Origin: Nocardioides ginsengisegetis | Lineage (GTDB): Bacteria > Actinomycetota > Actinomycetes > Propionibacteriales > Nocardioidaceae | Assembly: GCF_014138045.1 (NCBI RefSeq) | Contig: NZ_JACGXA010000003.1 | Coordinates: forward strand, 357,466 to 421,465 | Direction: 5' to 3' | DNA length: 64,000 bases | Shown here: positions 56,766-64,000 of the stretch, in pieces | Layout: every line of letters starts with the position of its first letter | Numbering within the stretch: the stretch's first letter is position 1 | Made by a program: the position numbers and the translations under genes | Notes under the pieces: generated by a model | The model's input: the letters and a program-made list of their open reading frames with translations, nothing else | What the model was told of the DNA's origin: nothing | Database searches by the model: none

Positions 56766-57505
56766 GCGAACGTCACCGACTTCCATCCGACGCCGCCGTC
56801 TTCGTAGAGCCACATCTTGTGTGCCACCGGGTCGTAACAGATGGGGTGCGTCTTGCCGTAGGTCTTCGGGGTACCTGTTGGGGTGCCGTTGATGCGGGGG
56901 ATGTAGAAGAACCCGATGTCCGCCGCCGCCTTGAGCCTGAATCCAGAGCCGCCGACGACCGAGCCGCCATGCACGCCGAGCACGATGAACGGGTCGGCGG
57001 TCAGCGTGTAGTCGTCGGCGGTGGCGGCAGCGGCGATGGACGCCGAACTGATCCGGATGGCATCGGTGACACTTCCGGCTGCGCTGATTGACGCCTTCAA
57101 CATCAGTGACGGCTTGGTGCCGCTGCCGCCGACGCGCTTGGCTGCGACGAAGGGTGCGGCGGAGTCGATGCCGAGGTAGAGGGTGTTCGTGCCGTTGGTC
57201 GAGTACGGGTCGTCGCGGATGTCGGTGTCGCACAAGTCGATCCACGTCTTCGTGCTGTTTGCGGTCGTTCCGTTAGGCACGAGGTCTACGGCCATCGGTG
57301 TCCCGGCTGTGGTGGGCCGGAAGGTGGGCACCGGGTAGTCAGTGACCAGTGGGCGGACCCAGAGGTTCCATCCCTGAGCCGAGAGCGATCCAACGGGCGC
57401 GAGGTTGTCCTTGTTGATCACCTCGAAGGAGTCGAGGCGGCGTCCGGCTGAGTCCTTGATGTCGGCTGCTCCGACCCGCCCATTAAGGCGGCTGGCGCGG
57501 CTCAT
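56762..57505 (-). CDS. Phage tail-fibre or receptor-binding-like protein
   Basis: A 247-residue Gly/Ser/Thr/Ala-rich protein with long alternating beta segments. The C-terminal GKTHPICYDPVAHKMWLYED is typical of distal fibre or baseplate-tip domains. No enzyme motif. Overlaps the previous gene stop by 4 nt. Assignment as a host-contact protein rests on composition and position after the holin in the late region. Confidence 0.62.
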   Translation of the reverse strand: MSRASRLNGRVGAADIKDSAGRRLDSFEVINKDNLAPVGSLSAQGWNLWVRPLVTDYPVPTFRPTTAGTPMAVDLVPNGTTANSTKTWIDLCDTDIRDDPYSTNGTNTLYLGIDSAAPFVAAKRVGGSGTKPSLMLKASISAAGSVTDAIRISSASIAAAATADDYTLTADPFIVLGVHGGSVVGGSGFRLKAAADIGFFYIPRINGTPTGTPKTYGKTHPICYDPVAHKMWLYEDGGVGWKSVTFA

Positions 57506-57864
57506 GCGAACTCCAGCCCGGTGATGACGCAGTCAATGGCGGTGGCGGCGGCGGCGTTGACGTTGACCTTGTCGCCCGCGCCGAGCCAGGAGCCAACGAC
57601 CTCGCTGATCGTGGTCGAGTCGTTGGAAGCCAGGGAGTAGCCGGACACAACCTTGTGGGTGCCGTCGACCGATCCGCCCGAGGGGATGACGGAGACGGTG
57701 ATGGTTACGGCCGCGCCGCTGACGTTGGACAGCACCATCGTCTTGATTTGGGCAGCCTTGTTCGCGGGCACGGTGTAGGCCGCGTTGTCCCCGGATGCCA
57801 TCTGCGCCGAGGCGAGGATCTTTGGGGTGACGGTGGTGATCGCGGTGAGGTTCGGGGTAGCCAT
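57502..57864 (-). CDS. Small phage structural protein (fibre/decoration-like)
   Basis: A 120-residue beta-sandwich-like protein (AQIKTMVLSNVSGAAVTITV then VIPSGGSVDGTHKVVSGYS), resembling small Ig-like or tail-knob domains of actinophages. Ribosome site GGAGG before the ATG at 57864. Coupled with the gene below. Confidence 0.62.
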   Translation of the reverse strand: MATPNLTAITTVTPKILASAQMASGDNAAYTVPANKAAQIKTMVLSNVSGAAVTITVSVIPSGGSVDGTHKVVSGYSLASNDSTTISEVVGSWLGAGDKVNVNAAAATAIDCVITGLEFA

Positions 57865-57867
57865 CGG

Positions 57868-58539
57868 TCAGCCTCCGTAGACGAGTGCGTTGACCAGGGA
57901 GATGCCCTGGATGGTCTGGTTTGCAGGGCTTGTGGGGTCCGCGACTCTCGCATCAGTTGAGGCTTGAAGAGCCGCTGACGTGAGTGGCCCCGCACCGCCC
58001 GTGTTCTTCACCAGCGTCTCGACGAGCGCATCGGGGGTGGCGATGCCGGAGATGTCAACGGCGGCGTCACGCGCGGCCTCCGCGCCGACACGTGCAGCGA
58101 CCGCGCCCGTCTCAGCGGCCTGCGCGTCGTCGCGGATGGCGTCGAGCTCGGCCGTCACAGTCGACAGGTAGGTCGGCGGCACGTACTGGGTCGCGACGAG
58201 ATCCTTGAGGTCGGCTGCGGCGGTGATGGTGTACCAGCCGAGGTCGATGGTTTCGCGCTTGCGGGTGACCGGGTTGGCCGCGTCGATCCGGACCCGCACC
58301 TGGTAGGCGGACGGATTGAGGCCCGTCGCTCCGGAGGGCAGCACCGTGAAGGACGCGAGGCCGGTGGAGTCGATCGTCACGTTGGCGTCGGTGATCCGGA
58401 ACGACCCGCCCGTGGTGGTGTCGACGAGGAAGCCGGCGTCGACGTTGGTGTCGAGCAGCACCTTCGTGCGGCGGATGTCGGGGACGAACCCGAGGAAGTC
58501 GACGAGCTTGAAGGTGACGGTGACTGGCGTGATTGCCAT
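57868..58539 (-). CDS. Phage minor tail / fibre protein with coiled coil
   Basis: A 223-residue protein. The N-terminal beta domain (VTVTFKLVDFLGFVPDIRRT, with RITDANVTIDSTGLASFTVL) would attach to the tail. The middle helix (AELDAIRDDAQAAETGAVAA) is Ala-rich with heptad-like spacing and likely trimerises. The C-terminal stretch PANQTIQGISLVNALVYGG is short. AGGA-type ribosome site before ATG 58539. Good candidate for the fibre base. Confidence 0.68.
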   Translation of the reverse strand: MAITPVTVTFKLVDFLGFVPDIRRTKVLLDTNVDAGFLVDTTTGGSFRITDANVTIDSTGLASFTVLPSGATGLNPSAYQVRVRIDAANPVTRKRETIDLGWYTITAAADLKDLVATQYVPPTYLSTVTAELDAIRDDAQAAETGAVAARVGAEAARDAAVDISGIATPDALVETLVKNTGGAGPLTSAALQASTDARVADPTSPANQTIQGISLVNALVYGG

Positions 58540-58576
58540 GAGCGGTCCTGTTCTGTGGCGGGGCTCGAGGTGTCAG

Positions 58577-58783
58577 TTACTTGACGAGGTGGCGAAACAG
58601 AACGACCCCCGAGGCGGTGATTGCCGCTGCGAGTGCGGCCCGTCCTCGAGGGTCGTGGGTATGGAAGATGACGCGGAGGCACTCGGATGCGGTGTCCCCA
58701 TCGGGTTCGCCTCGGTCGCGGAGGTAGTCGAGGATGCCGAAGTGTGCGACGTGCAGCGCCCACTCGATCGGCGGCGACTGCAT
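58577..58783 (-). CDS. Hypothetical phage protein, 68 residues
   Basis: Small protein with WALHVAHFGILDYLRDRGEP near the N-terminus and one weakly hydrophobic helix at the end (RAALAAAITASGVVLFRHL). It could be a membrane-associated lysis accessory, because it follows the holin candidate by 4 bp. No family recognised. Confidence 0.55.
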   Translation of the reverse strand: MQSPPIEWALHVAHFGILDYLRDRGEPDGDTASECLRVIFHTHDPRGRAALAAAITASGVVLFRHLVK

Positions 58784-58787
58784 GGGA

Positions 58788-58967
58788 CTACTCGGGCTTG
58801 GTGTTGAGTGCGGCGATCCCGTTCACGACGGTCACCTCGGCGCCCCAGAGTGCGAGCTCGAGGTCGCCGATGTAGCCCTTGGCTTGGAGGTAGAGCGCGA
58901 CGGGGGTGCCGAGCGCGGTCAGCAGGTAGAGGGCGGCGCGGACGGAACGCGGCGGGTTGAGGTTCAT
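58788..58967 (-). CDS. Putative holin
   Basis: A 59-residue protein with two hydrophobic segments (AALYLLTALGTPVALYLQA and ALWGAEVTVVNGIAAL) separated by GYIGDLE, the size and topology of small phage holins. The ATG overlaps the endolysin stop by 4 nt (ATGA). Function inferred from topology and the adjacent endolysin. Confidence 0.68.
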   Translation of the reverse strand: MNLNPPRSVRAALYLLTALGTPVALYLQAKGYIGDLELALWGAEVTVVNGIAALNTKPE

Positions 58968-60229
58968 CGGTGGTTCTCCTTGATGATGTCGGCGGCGTCG
59001 TTGACCAGCGCCAAGAAATGGACCCACGGGAACGAGGGGCCGGGGTCCCAATGCGTCGACTGGCCCCACGCCTGCGAGACGTCGACGTGGCCGCAGATGC
59101 CGTGACGCCCAGCCTTCAACTCGGCGACGGTGAGCCGCTGGATCGGAACCTCGTAGGCCAGGCAGAGCTTCGCGACGAGATGGGCGGCCTTCTTGAGCAT
59201 CCGCTCGTGGTCGACGTCGGCCCACCGCTTGGCGTTCGCCTTGTCCCACGCCTCGGAGGCCAGCGCATCACAGAGTTCGACGCCGATGCTGTTGTTGTTC
59301 GGCGGCGCGTGCCAGGCGATCACACTGTCGGGCACAACCTGGATCACCTCGTCCGCATCCACGACATAGTGAGCGGACCCACCGGAGGACTTGCTGCGGA
59401 AGTAGGCGGCGGTCGCCCGGGCCTGCCCCTCAACGAGCGGAGAGACGGTGCAGTGGATGACGACCCGGCTGATGGGCTTGTTGTCGCCAGGCGTGGTGTG
59501 TGCCGCGGGGCCGAGGTAGATCGGGGCCGGGGGGCGGATGGGCTTGGTCATGGAGGCTCCGATGCGGGGTGTCATGGTCACGACCTGCATGTCGTGGTCG
59601 GAGTTCAGGGCGAAACGGTCGGGTGCGGACTGTGCGACCGCGCCACGGGAGCCGAGGTAGATCACGCCTGCGCCGGTGGAGCGTCGGAGGCTGGTGAACG
59701 TGTAGGTGCCGGGGCGGTTGATGTCGCCGCCGACGTGGACGCGCTTGGCCCGGTGCGACAGCCATTCGATGCGCTTCTGGATTCGCTTCTCGTGCCGCGT
59801 CCACAGCAGTCGCCGCAGGGCACGTTGGACGATGTTGGGCTTGGGGTTCCAGCCGTCGGGGTGCATGTGGGCGTTGGCGACGCCGACAATGTCCTTGGTG
59901 AGCACGTCGGTCAGGAGCGCCCAGGTGGTGTGCCGTGCGGGTGCGATACCGGGGATGCCAACCGAGCCGAAGTCGAGGCCGACGTCGATCACGGTGTAGC
60001 GGCCCGTGTCCCAAGTGATCGGAACATCGACACCCTTGGGCTGGTAGGTGGCGAACCCGTCGAGGGCTGCGACCGCACGCACGTAGTAGTCGTGGCTGAT
60101 CTCAGACCACAAGACGATCCCGCCGCGTGCATGTTCAGCGACCTTGCCCACGTCTTCGCGGACCTTCTCGACCGACATCTTGGGCCGCGACATGATGTTC
60201 GCGACGGCCACGGGGTAGGTGAGCGGCAT
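58964..60229 (-). CDS. Endolysin: EEP-nuclease-like domain fused to N-acetylmuramoyl-L-alanine amidase
   Basis: A 421-residue two-domain protein. Residues 1-220 show the endonuclease/exonuclease/phosphatase fold in order: VANIM (N11), WSEIS (E43), ANAHMHP (H121/H123), GGDIN (D169, N171) and NSDHD (D211, H212), so the catalytic set appears intact. Residues 250-405 are an amidase_2/PGRP domain: VVIHCTVS (H259), GHVDVS (H381) and HWDPGPSF (D395) as zinc ligands. The amidase cleaves the peptidoglycan stem peptide at lysis. The role of the nuclease half is unclear. GGAGG ribosome site before ATG. Confidence 0.88.
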   Translation of the reverse strand: MPLTYPVAVANIMSRPKMSVEKVREDVGKVAEHARGGIVLWSEISHDYYVRAVAALDGFATYQPKGVDVPITWDTGRYTVIDVGLDFGSVGIPGIAPARHTTWALLTDVLTKDIVGVANAHMHPDGWNPKPNIVQRALRRLLWTRHEKRIQKRIEWLSHRAKRVHVGGDINRPGTYTFTSLRRSTGAGVIYLGSRGAVAQSAPDRFALNSDHDMQVVTMTPRIGASMTKPIRPPAPIYLGPAAHTTPGDNKPISRVVIHCTVSPLVEGQARATAAYFRSKSSGGSAHYVVDADEVIQVVPDSVIAWHAPPNNNSIGVELCDALASEAWDKANAKRWADVDHERMLKKAAHLVAKLCLAYEVPIQRLTVAELKAGRHGICGHVDVSQAWGQSTHWDPGPSFPWVHFLALVNDAADIIKENHR

Positions 60230-60288
60230 GGGAACCTCCAGGCGTGCGAAAGAGCCCGCGATGAGGCGGGCGGCGTACAGACGGAAGG

Positions 60289-60738
60289 TCAGGACTCGTC
60301 GACCTCGTCGGGGTGCGAGTTGTGGGCGGCCTCGATCGCACGGAACGCAGCAGCAGACTCCGCGCGCGTCACAATCCGCTCAACCGTGCCCGCCTCGAGC
60401 TTCTCCACACGCCCGGCTAGCGACTTCACCTCGGCGCGCACCTCAGCCATCTGCTGATGCGTCTGCGCCAACTGGGTTACAGCCTCAGTCATGGTCTGCA
60501 TCTGCGCCTCTTGGTGCGCCATTCGCTGACCGATCCCCGGTAGCGCGGGCGCCAGCTCCTGCTGCGTGATCGTGTCCACGATCGCGTCGCGGCCGAGGAT
60601 CGCGTCACGTATCGCAACCGTGTCCCGGCGCGTGTTGCGGATCTTCGGACGCACCCACCGCAGCCACCCGGCGAGCACAGCAAGAGCACCGCCGAGAAGG
60701 ATCAGCAGTTGTGCCGAAGCACTAAGGCCGTGGGTCAT
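60289..60738 (-). CDS. Phage membrane-anchored coiled-coil protein (DUF2746-like)
   Basis: A 149-residue protein: one N-terminal transmembrane helix (AQLLILLGGALAVLAGWLRW) then a basic segment and a long coiled coil (AEVRAEVKSLAGRVEKLEAG). The layout resembles DUF2746 proteins near lysis genes of mycobacteriophages; family assignment is tentative. ATG overlaps the upstream stop (ATGA). A spanin-like or lysis-control role is possible. Confidence 0.65.
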   Translation of the reverse strand: MTHGLSASAQLLILLGGALAVLAGWLRWVRPKIRNTRRDTVAIRDAILGRDAIVDTITQQELAPALPGIGQRMAHQEAQMQTMTEAVTQLAQTHQQMAEVRAEVKSLAGRVEKLEAGTVERIVTRAESAAAFRAIEAAHNSHPDEVDES

Positions 60739-61025
60739 GTGGCTCCCCCAAGGAGATAGGCAGCGACCGCCTTAGCCAAAGGGGAGGCGGTCGTGTCGTT
60801 GGTCAACAAGTCCGAGAGGTCTGCGCGTGCTGCCTGGTCTGCGTCGTCGCGGGACGTCATCCGGGCCGTGATCGCGTCGATGGTCGGCTGGTCGAGGTCG
60901 GCGTCGAAAGTCACGGTCAGGTTCGAGCCGTTCGCGCGGATCGACAGGACGGGCGCGTCGGTCAGGTCGGCGAACATGTCGCTGCTCACCGAACGACGAG
61001 CCGAGGCAGTCACTTCGGTACTCAT
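60735..61025 (-). CDS. Hypothetical phage protein, 96 residues
   Basis: Mostly helical 96-residue protein with a beta hairpin near the middle (VLSIRANGSNLTVTFDADLD). No domain recognised. Coupled at both ends by 4-nt overlaps. It lies between the tail-protein gene and the membrane-anchored gene, so it probably belongs to the tail module. Confidence 0.6.
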   Translation of the reverse strand: MSTEVTASARRSVSSDMFADLTDAPVLSIRANGSNLTVTFDADLDQPTIDAITARMTSRDDADQAARADLSDLLTNDTTASPLAKAVAAYLLGGAT

Positions 61026-62083
61026 GCGAACGACTCCTCGACAGCAGTGACGGCGAGGACGTCGGCGAGTGTGCGGGGTGCGAGGCCGAGCGGGGCGAGT
61101 GTGATCGTCTGCGCGCCAGCCACATATGACGTCTCCGCCACGACCATGTCGAGGAAGTTGCTGCCCGTGACCGACTGGCCGGGGTTGATCGCGCCGTGCA
61201 CGCGGACCATCTCGCCCTCGCGGACCAGCGCCAGGCAGGCCGGCGAGCCGTCACGGAGGAGCTGGTAGTCGGCGAGCTCGAGACGCTCCGTGAACCCGAC
61301 ACGCGGGCCAGCCAGCGCGAGCATCCCCGACACGACGGCGTTGGCCTCGGTCGAGGTGAGCAGGCCGCGGGGCTTGAGGTCGACGAACCGCATCGACGTC
61401 CCGTAGAGCAGCTCGTCGGCGCCCGAGAGTGTCGCCGTGGCAATGGCGGTAGCGGACGGGACTGGGGGTGTTCCGGCGAGCGCGGACACATACTCGCCCT
61501 TGACGCGCGAGGCGTAGTCATCGTCGGCCTGCCCCATTACCCCTGCACCGGGAACAGCGTGCAGGGTCGGGGTCGTGGGGTCGGCGCGGAAGTAGGCCCG
61601 CCCGTCGGGTCCGACGCCGGCACGGACGGCCGCGGCGGTCGAGGAGACGGCGATCAGGTCGGACAGGTACTCGGCCTTGTCGGTGCTGATCCCGGTCGGT
61701 GCGCCGCCGTCGTAGATCCACGGCATCCCGTCCGCGATGGCCTGGACGATCGCGGCGTCAAGGTCGTAGGTGGGGGCGCCCGTGTTGTCCAGCGCCATGA
61801 ACCGACTGGCCTCACGGAACAAGCCGGTCGCGGAGAACGACTCCATGTCAGCACCGGGCTGCGACAGGATGCCCTGCCAGATCGGGAAGCCACCCACTGT
61901 GTAGACGACCCGCGCGCCACGACGCAGAACACTGGACGCGACCCCCTTGGCGAGCCCAGCCATGCCCCACGACGCCTCAGCGCAGCCACCGGGCAGCGTG
62001 TGCGAGAACGCCACGTCGCCGACGTAGCCGAGAGAACGGACCGGGACGCCACCGACGCGGACCTCGATCGCAGCGCCCGTCAC
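61022..62083 (-). CDS. Phage tail protein (baseplate hub/minor tail type)
   Basis: A 353-residue protein starting at a GTG that overlaps the upstream stop (GTGA). Beta-rich, with RVGGVPVRSLGYVGDVAFSH at the N-terminus, a central domain GRAYFRADPTTPTLHAVPG, and RLELADYQLLRDG, VREGEMVRVHG toward the end. This resembles hub or Tal-like minor tail proteins that follow the distal tail protein in siphoviruses. No peptidase motif was recognised. Confidence 0.68.
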   Translation of the reverse strand: MTGAAIEVRVGGVPVRSLGYVGDVAFSHTLPGGCAEASWGMAGLAKGVASSVLRRGARVVYTVGGFPIWQGILSQPGADMESFSATGLFREASRFMALDNTGAPTYDLDAAIVQAIADGMPWIYDGGAPTGISTDKAEYLSDLIAVSSTAAAVRAGVGPDGRAYFRADPTTPTLHAVPGAGVMGQADDDYASRVKGEYVSALAGTPPVPSATAIATATLSGADELLYGTSMRFVDLKPRGLLTSTEANAVVSGMLALAGPRVGFTERLELADYQLLRDGSPACLALVREGEMVRVHGAINPGQSVTGSNFLDMVVAETSYVAGAQTITLAPLGLAPRTLADVLAVTAVEESFA

Positions 62084-63852
62084 GGAAGCGGCCCGGCATG
62101 CGTGTGCCAACGTGGGCGGTACGTCGCGGAGACCTGCGCGTCGAGCGCGTTCGACGTCACCGTGAACACCGTCAAGGCGGTCGGCGCCGCCTGGTGGTCG
62201 CCCCATGCGTCGGTGTCGACGACGGCGTTGCGGCTGTCGGACTCGTCAGCCAGGGTGCCCCGCCACATGGACGGGTAGGGCCGTGCGGTCGACGGGGTCT
62301 TGAGGAACAGGCGGTTACTCGACCCCGACGCCGACGGACTGCCGGTGCCAAGGTCGATCCTGGTCAGGGCCGCGTCGTCACCGACGTAGAAGAACCAGCC
62401 CTCGTCGATCTCGATGGACGGGGTGTTGGTGCCGGCCGCGAGAGTCAGGATGTACGAGAAAGCCGTGTTGGGCAGGTGGTCTCCCACCTCGTAGATGCCG
62501 ATCGGGACGGTCTGCCACACGTTCGAGGCAGGGAAGTTCACCGACGTGCCGTTCAGGACCGCCACGCCCGTCCCGGAGGTGCGGCGCACGCGGGCCGCGA
62601 ACAGGTAGGGGCCGGGCCGCAGGATGCGCAGCGGGATGGTGTAGACGGTGGCGACGCCGCCGTTCCACACGTTCCGGGAGCCTGAGATGAGCGACGAGTC
62701 CGATGTGACCGCCCCGCTGGCCGTGCGCCAGCGGCGGAGGTCCGGCGTGTAGCCGTCACCCAGGTCGGGGTAGGTGTGGACCATCGTGTAGCCCAGCGCC
62801 GAGGAAGCGTGCTCCACCTTGAGTGTCGCCTGCGTCCGAGCCGACCCGCAGATCGGGATCGATGACACCTTCTGTCGCAGCGTCGACGTCGACGGCGCCT
62901 GGTTGGTGCGGACGAGCTGGTCGACCACGAGAGAGCCAGCAACCGGACCGCCCGAGCCGTCGACGCTGTGCATCGAGCGCGGACCCTTGATGCGGAACGA
63001 CGCCACCGAAGCATCCGGGCACAGGAACGTGGTCCGCGTGTAGGGAGTGCCGGGGACCGCGACCGACGAGAGCATTGTCAGCTCAAGGCCGTCCGCGAAG
63101 ACCTGCACCGGGCGATCCGCATAGCCGTAGAAGTCGATATCCCAATCCACCTGGAGGAACGTCGTCACCGACATGTCCACCGGGGAAGCGGGCGTGTAGA
63201 CCAGTGACCCCTGAGCGCGGTAGTGGCCGCCGTAGTCGTTGAACGGGTTCAGGCTGCCCGTGACCGCGCCCACATAGAGGCCCGCGCCCGCGGTCGCAGC
63301 CGAACCACCCGGAGCATCCGTGAACTGCTGTGTCCAGTTCGTCACCGACGAGCCATCGTTGATGACCACCGTCGAAGGCGACGCAGCCGACGTCACGCCA
63401 ACCGTGGTGATCTCGACGTCCGAGCCACCGAAGGGCTCACAGGTCAGCGTCAGCTTGTAGGCGCGCTGCAACTGCTGGACCTCGAGCAGGTCGTCATAAT
63501 CCGGCTCAAGGTCGGCGGCCCACACCTCGAACACCGTCGCCGGACCGATGCCGTCAGCCGGGGTGTACGTCAGTGTCGTCGGCTTCGAGCACTCGAGGAA
63601 CAGGGTCGCCTCGCCCTCAGCCAGCGACATCAAGTCAGAACCCTCAACAACCACGAACATCGAGATCTCGCGGTTGTCGTGGCCCGTCGTGACAACCTTG
63701 CTGCCATCCTGCAACAGCGTCGAGATCGTCTGCGTGATCGGCTGCGGCTTCCCATGCGAGCGGTTCTCGCCATAGACGTCGAACCAGTATTCGCTGTCAG
63801 AGTCACCGATCAACTCGAGCTGACCGAGTGAGTACTGCGGGCGCCCCATCAT
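62080..63852 (-). CDS. Phage minor tail protein (distal-tail-like)
   Basis: A 590-residue beta-rich protein. The N-terminal part (LGQLELIGDSDSEYWFDV, later ISMFVVVEGSDLMSLAEGE and FLECSKPTTLTYTPADG) looks like a siphovirus distal tail (Dit) domain. Later segments carry lectin-like strands (PVQVFADGLELTMLSSVAVPG, GPYLFAARVRRTSGTGVAVL) fitting carbohydrate-binding insertions. Position after the gene at the window edge and before the hub-like gene matches tail order. Overlaps the upstream stop by 4 nt. Confidence 0.7.
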   Translation of the reverse strand: MMGRPQYSLGQLELIGDSDSEYWFDVYGENRSHGKPQPITQTISTLLQDGSKVVTTGHDNREISMFVVVEGSDLMSLAEGEATLFLECSKPTTLTYTPADGIGPATVFEVWAADLEPDYDDLLEVQQLQRAYKLTLTCEPFGGSDVEITTVGVTSAASPSTVVINDGSSVTNWTQQFTDAPGGSAATAGAGLYVGAVTGSLNPFNDYGGHYRAQGSLVYTPASPVDMSVTTFLQVDWDIDFYGYADRPVQVFADGLELTMLSSVAVPGTPYTRTTFLCPDASVASFRIKGPRSMHSVDGSGGPVAGSLVVDQLVRTNQAPSTSTLRQKVSSIPICGSARTQATLKVEHASSALGYTMVHTYPDLGDGYTPDLRRWRTASGAVTSDSSLISGSRNVWNGGVATVYTIPLRILRPGPYLFAARVRRTSGTGVAVLNGTSVNFPASNVWQTVPIGIYEVGDHLPNTAFSYILTLAAGTNTPSIEIDEGWFFYVGDDAALTRIDLGTGSPSASGSSNRLFLKTPSTARPYPSMWRGTLADESDSRNAVVDTDAWGDHQAAPTALTVFTVTSNALDAQVSATYRPRWHTHAGPLP

Positions 63853-64000
63853 CGACTGCTCCGCTTCTTGTGTCCCGTGGTCGCCGCGCCGTTGATCGCG
63901 GCTGCCGTGTGGTGGGCGTGCTCCTTGGCCTGCCTCGCCTCGATCTTCTTGATCTCCCGCAGCTCCCTGGTCACGTCCGCTAGTTGGTGGGTGACCTTCT
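63849..64000 (-). CDS. 3' end of a phage gene (tape-measure candidate), truncated by the window
   Basis: Only the last 50 or so codons are visible: a helical, charged tail (QLADVTRELREIKKIEARQ then AKEHAHHTAAAINGAATTG, ending KKRSSR). The stop overlaps the following ATGATG. In siphoviruses the gene before the distal tail protein is the tape-measure gene, and a helical end fits, but the identity cannot be settled from this fragment. Confidence 0.55.
   Translation of the reverse strand, partial: KVTHQLADVTRELREIKKIEARQAKEHAHHTAAAINGAATTGHKKRSSR

Larger units (their letters stand above)
55330..64000. mobile_element. One end of an integrated siphovirus-type prophage (extends beyond the window)
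   Basis: All sixteen genes from 55421 to 64000 are on the minus strand, mostly short, and often coupled by ATGA/GTGA overlaps. They include tail proteins, an endolysin, a holin candidate and fibre-like proteins. Base use is slightly less GC-rich than the flank by eye. The left boundary is the truncated HIT-like gene near 55325. No integrase, repressor, head or terminase gene is in view, so the remaining prophage lies to the right. The att core cannot be defined with only one end visible. Confidence 0.9.

Overview
The window comes from a very GC-rich actinobacterium. Class I lysyl-tRNA synthetase, an HspR-controlled dnaK-grpE-dnaJ-hspR operon, DUF3151, an M. tuberculosis-like purB and class II aldolase, frequent GTG starts and 4-nt gene overlaps all fit Actinomycetota. 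Gene content suggests Nocardioidaceae (Nocardioides-like); that genus-level guess is inference. Everything here was read by eye; no searches were run.

Layout. 1-3745: end of a histidine-utilisation operon (M20 hydrolase, hutF, hutI). 3746-8467: a 45-codon gene, a giant LuxR/AAA regulator, a sucrase/ferredoxin-like protein and an unknown gene. 8441-10993: a two-component system (membrane PAS kinase and receiver-only regulator), divergent from a cytochrome P450 and an MFS exporter (11075-13814). 13819-14700: a secreted protein with a cupredoxin-like C-terminus. 14834-19331: sulfotransferase, SDR, DUF1214 and LLM oxidoreductase genes on the minus strand facing a SnoaL-like gene on the plus strand; a perfect KstR-type operator lies between them, so this is probably part of a steroid-catabolism regulon. 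19402-20950: an anchored protein and an aldo/keto reductase, separated by a 21-bp hairpin. 21101-27832: HAIR box, dnaK-grpE-dnaJ-hspR, then a coupled DUF445/Abi-alpha pair. 27842-30839: a three-gene minus-strand signalling module (membrane protein, kinase-like protein lacking the catalytic domain, receiver-PAS-histidine kinase). 30981-33662: a second HAIR box and clpB, so both chaperone loci are predicted to answer to HspR. 33695-47524: mixed housekeeping and regulation (receiver protein, aminotransferase, pyrE, DedA, TrmH, SigE-type sigma factor with its membrane partner, LOG-like protein, fba, DHA2 exporter, DUF3151, lysS, TrmB/LuxR-like regulator, lipid kinase). 47689-51835: purA, purD, purB. 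51906-55105: secreted metzincin-like protease with repeated Cys modules, acylphosphatase, monooxygenase-like membrane protein.

From about 55330 to the right edge is one end of a siphovirus-type prophage, all on the minus strand: tail proteins, an unusual EEP-nuclease/amidase fusion endolysin, a holin candidate, fibre-like proteins, and at the extreme end three small genes behind a perfect palindrome that look like a separately controlled moron. The prophage abuts a 5'-truncated HIT-like gene. Integrase, head and packaging genes must lie beyond position 64000.

Recurrent small elements deserve attention. Two palindromic repeat families occur, and each has one copy inside a coding region (hutF, SDR) and one between genes. 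Many genes also carry a TAnnnT-like hexamer about 7 nt before the start codon, pointing to leaderless transcription. No tRNA, rRNA, CRISPR array or insertion sequence was recognised, and there is no gene-free stretch above 300 bases.
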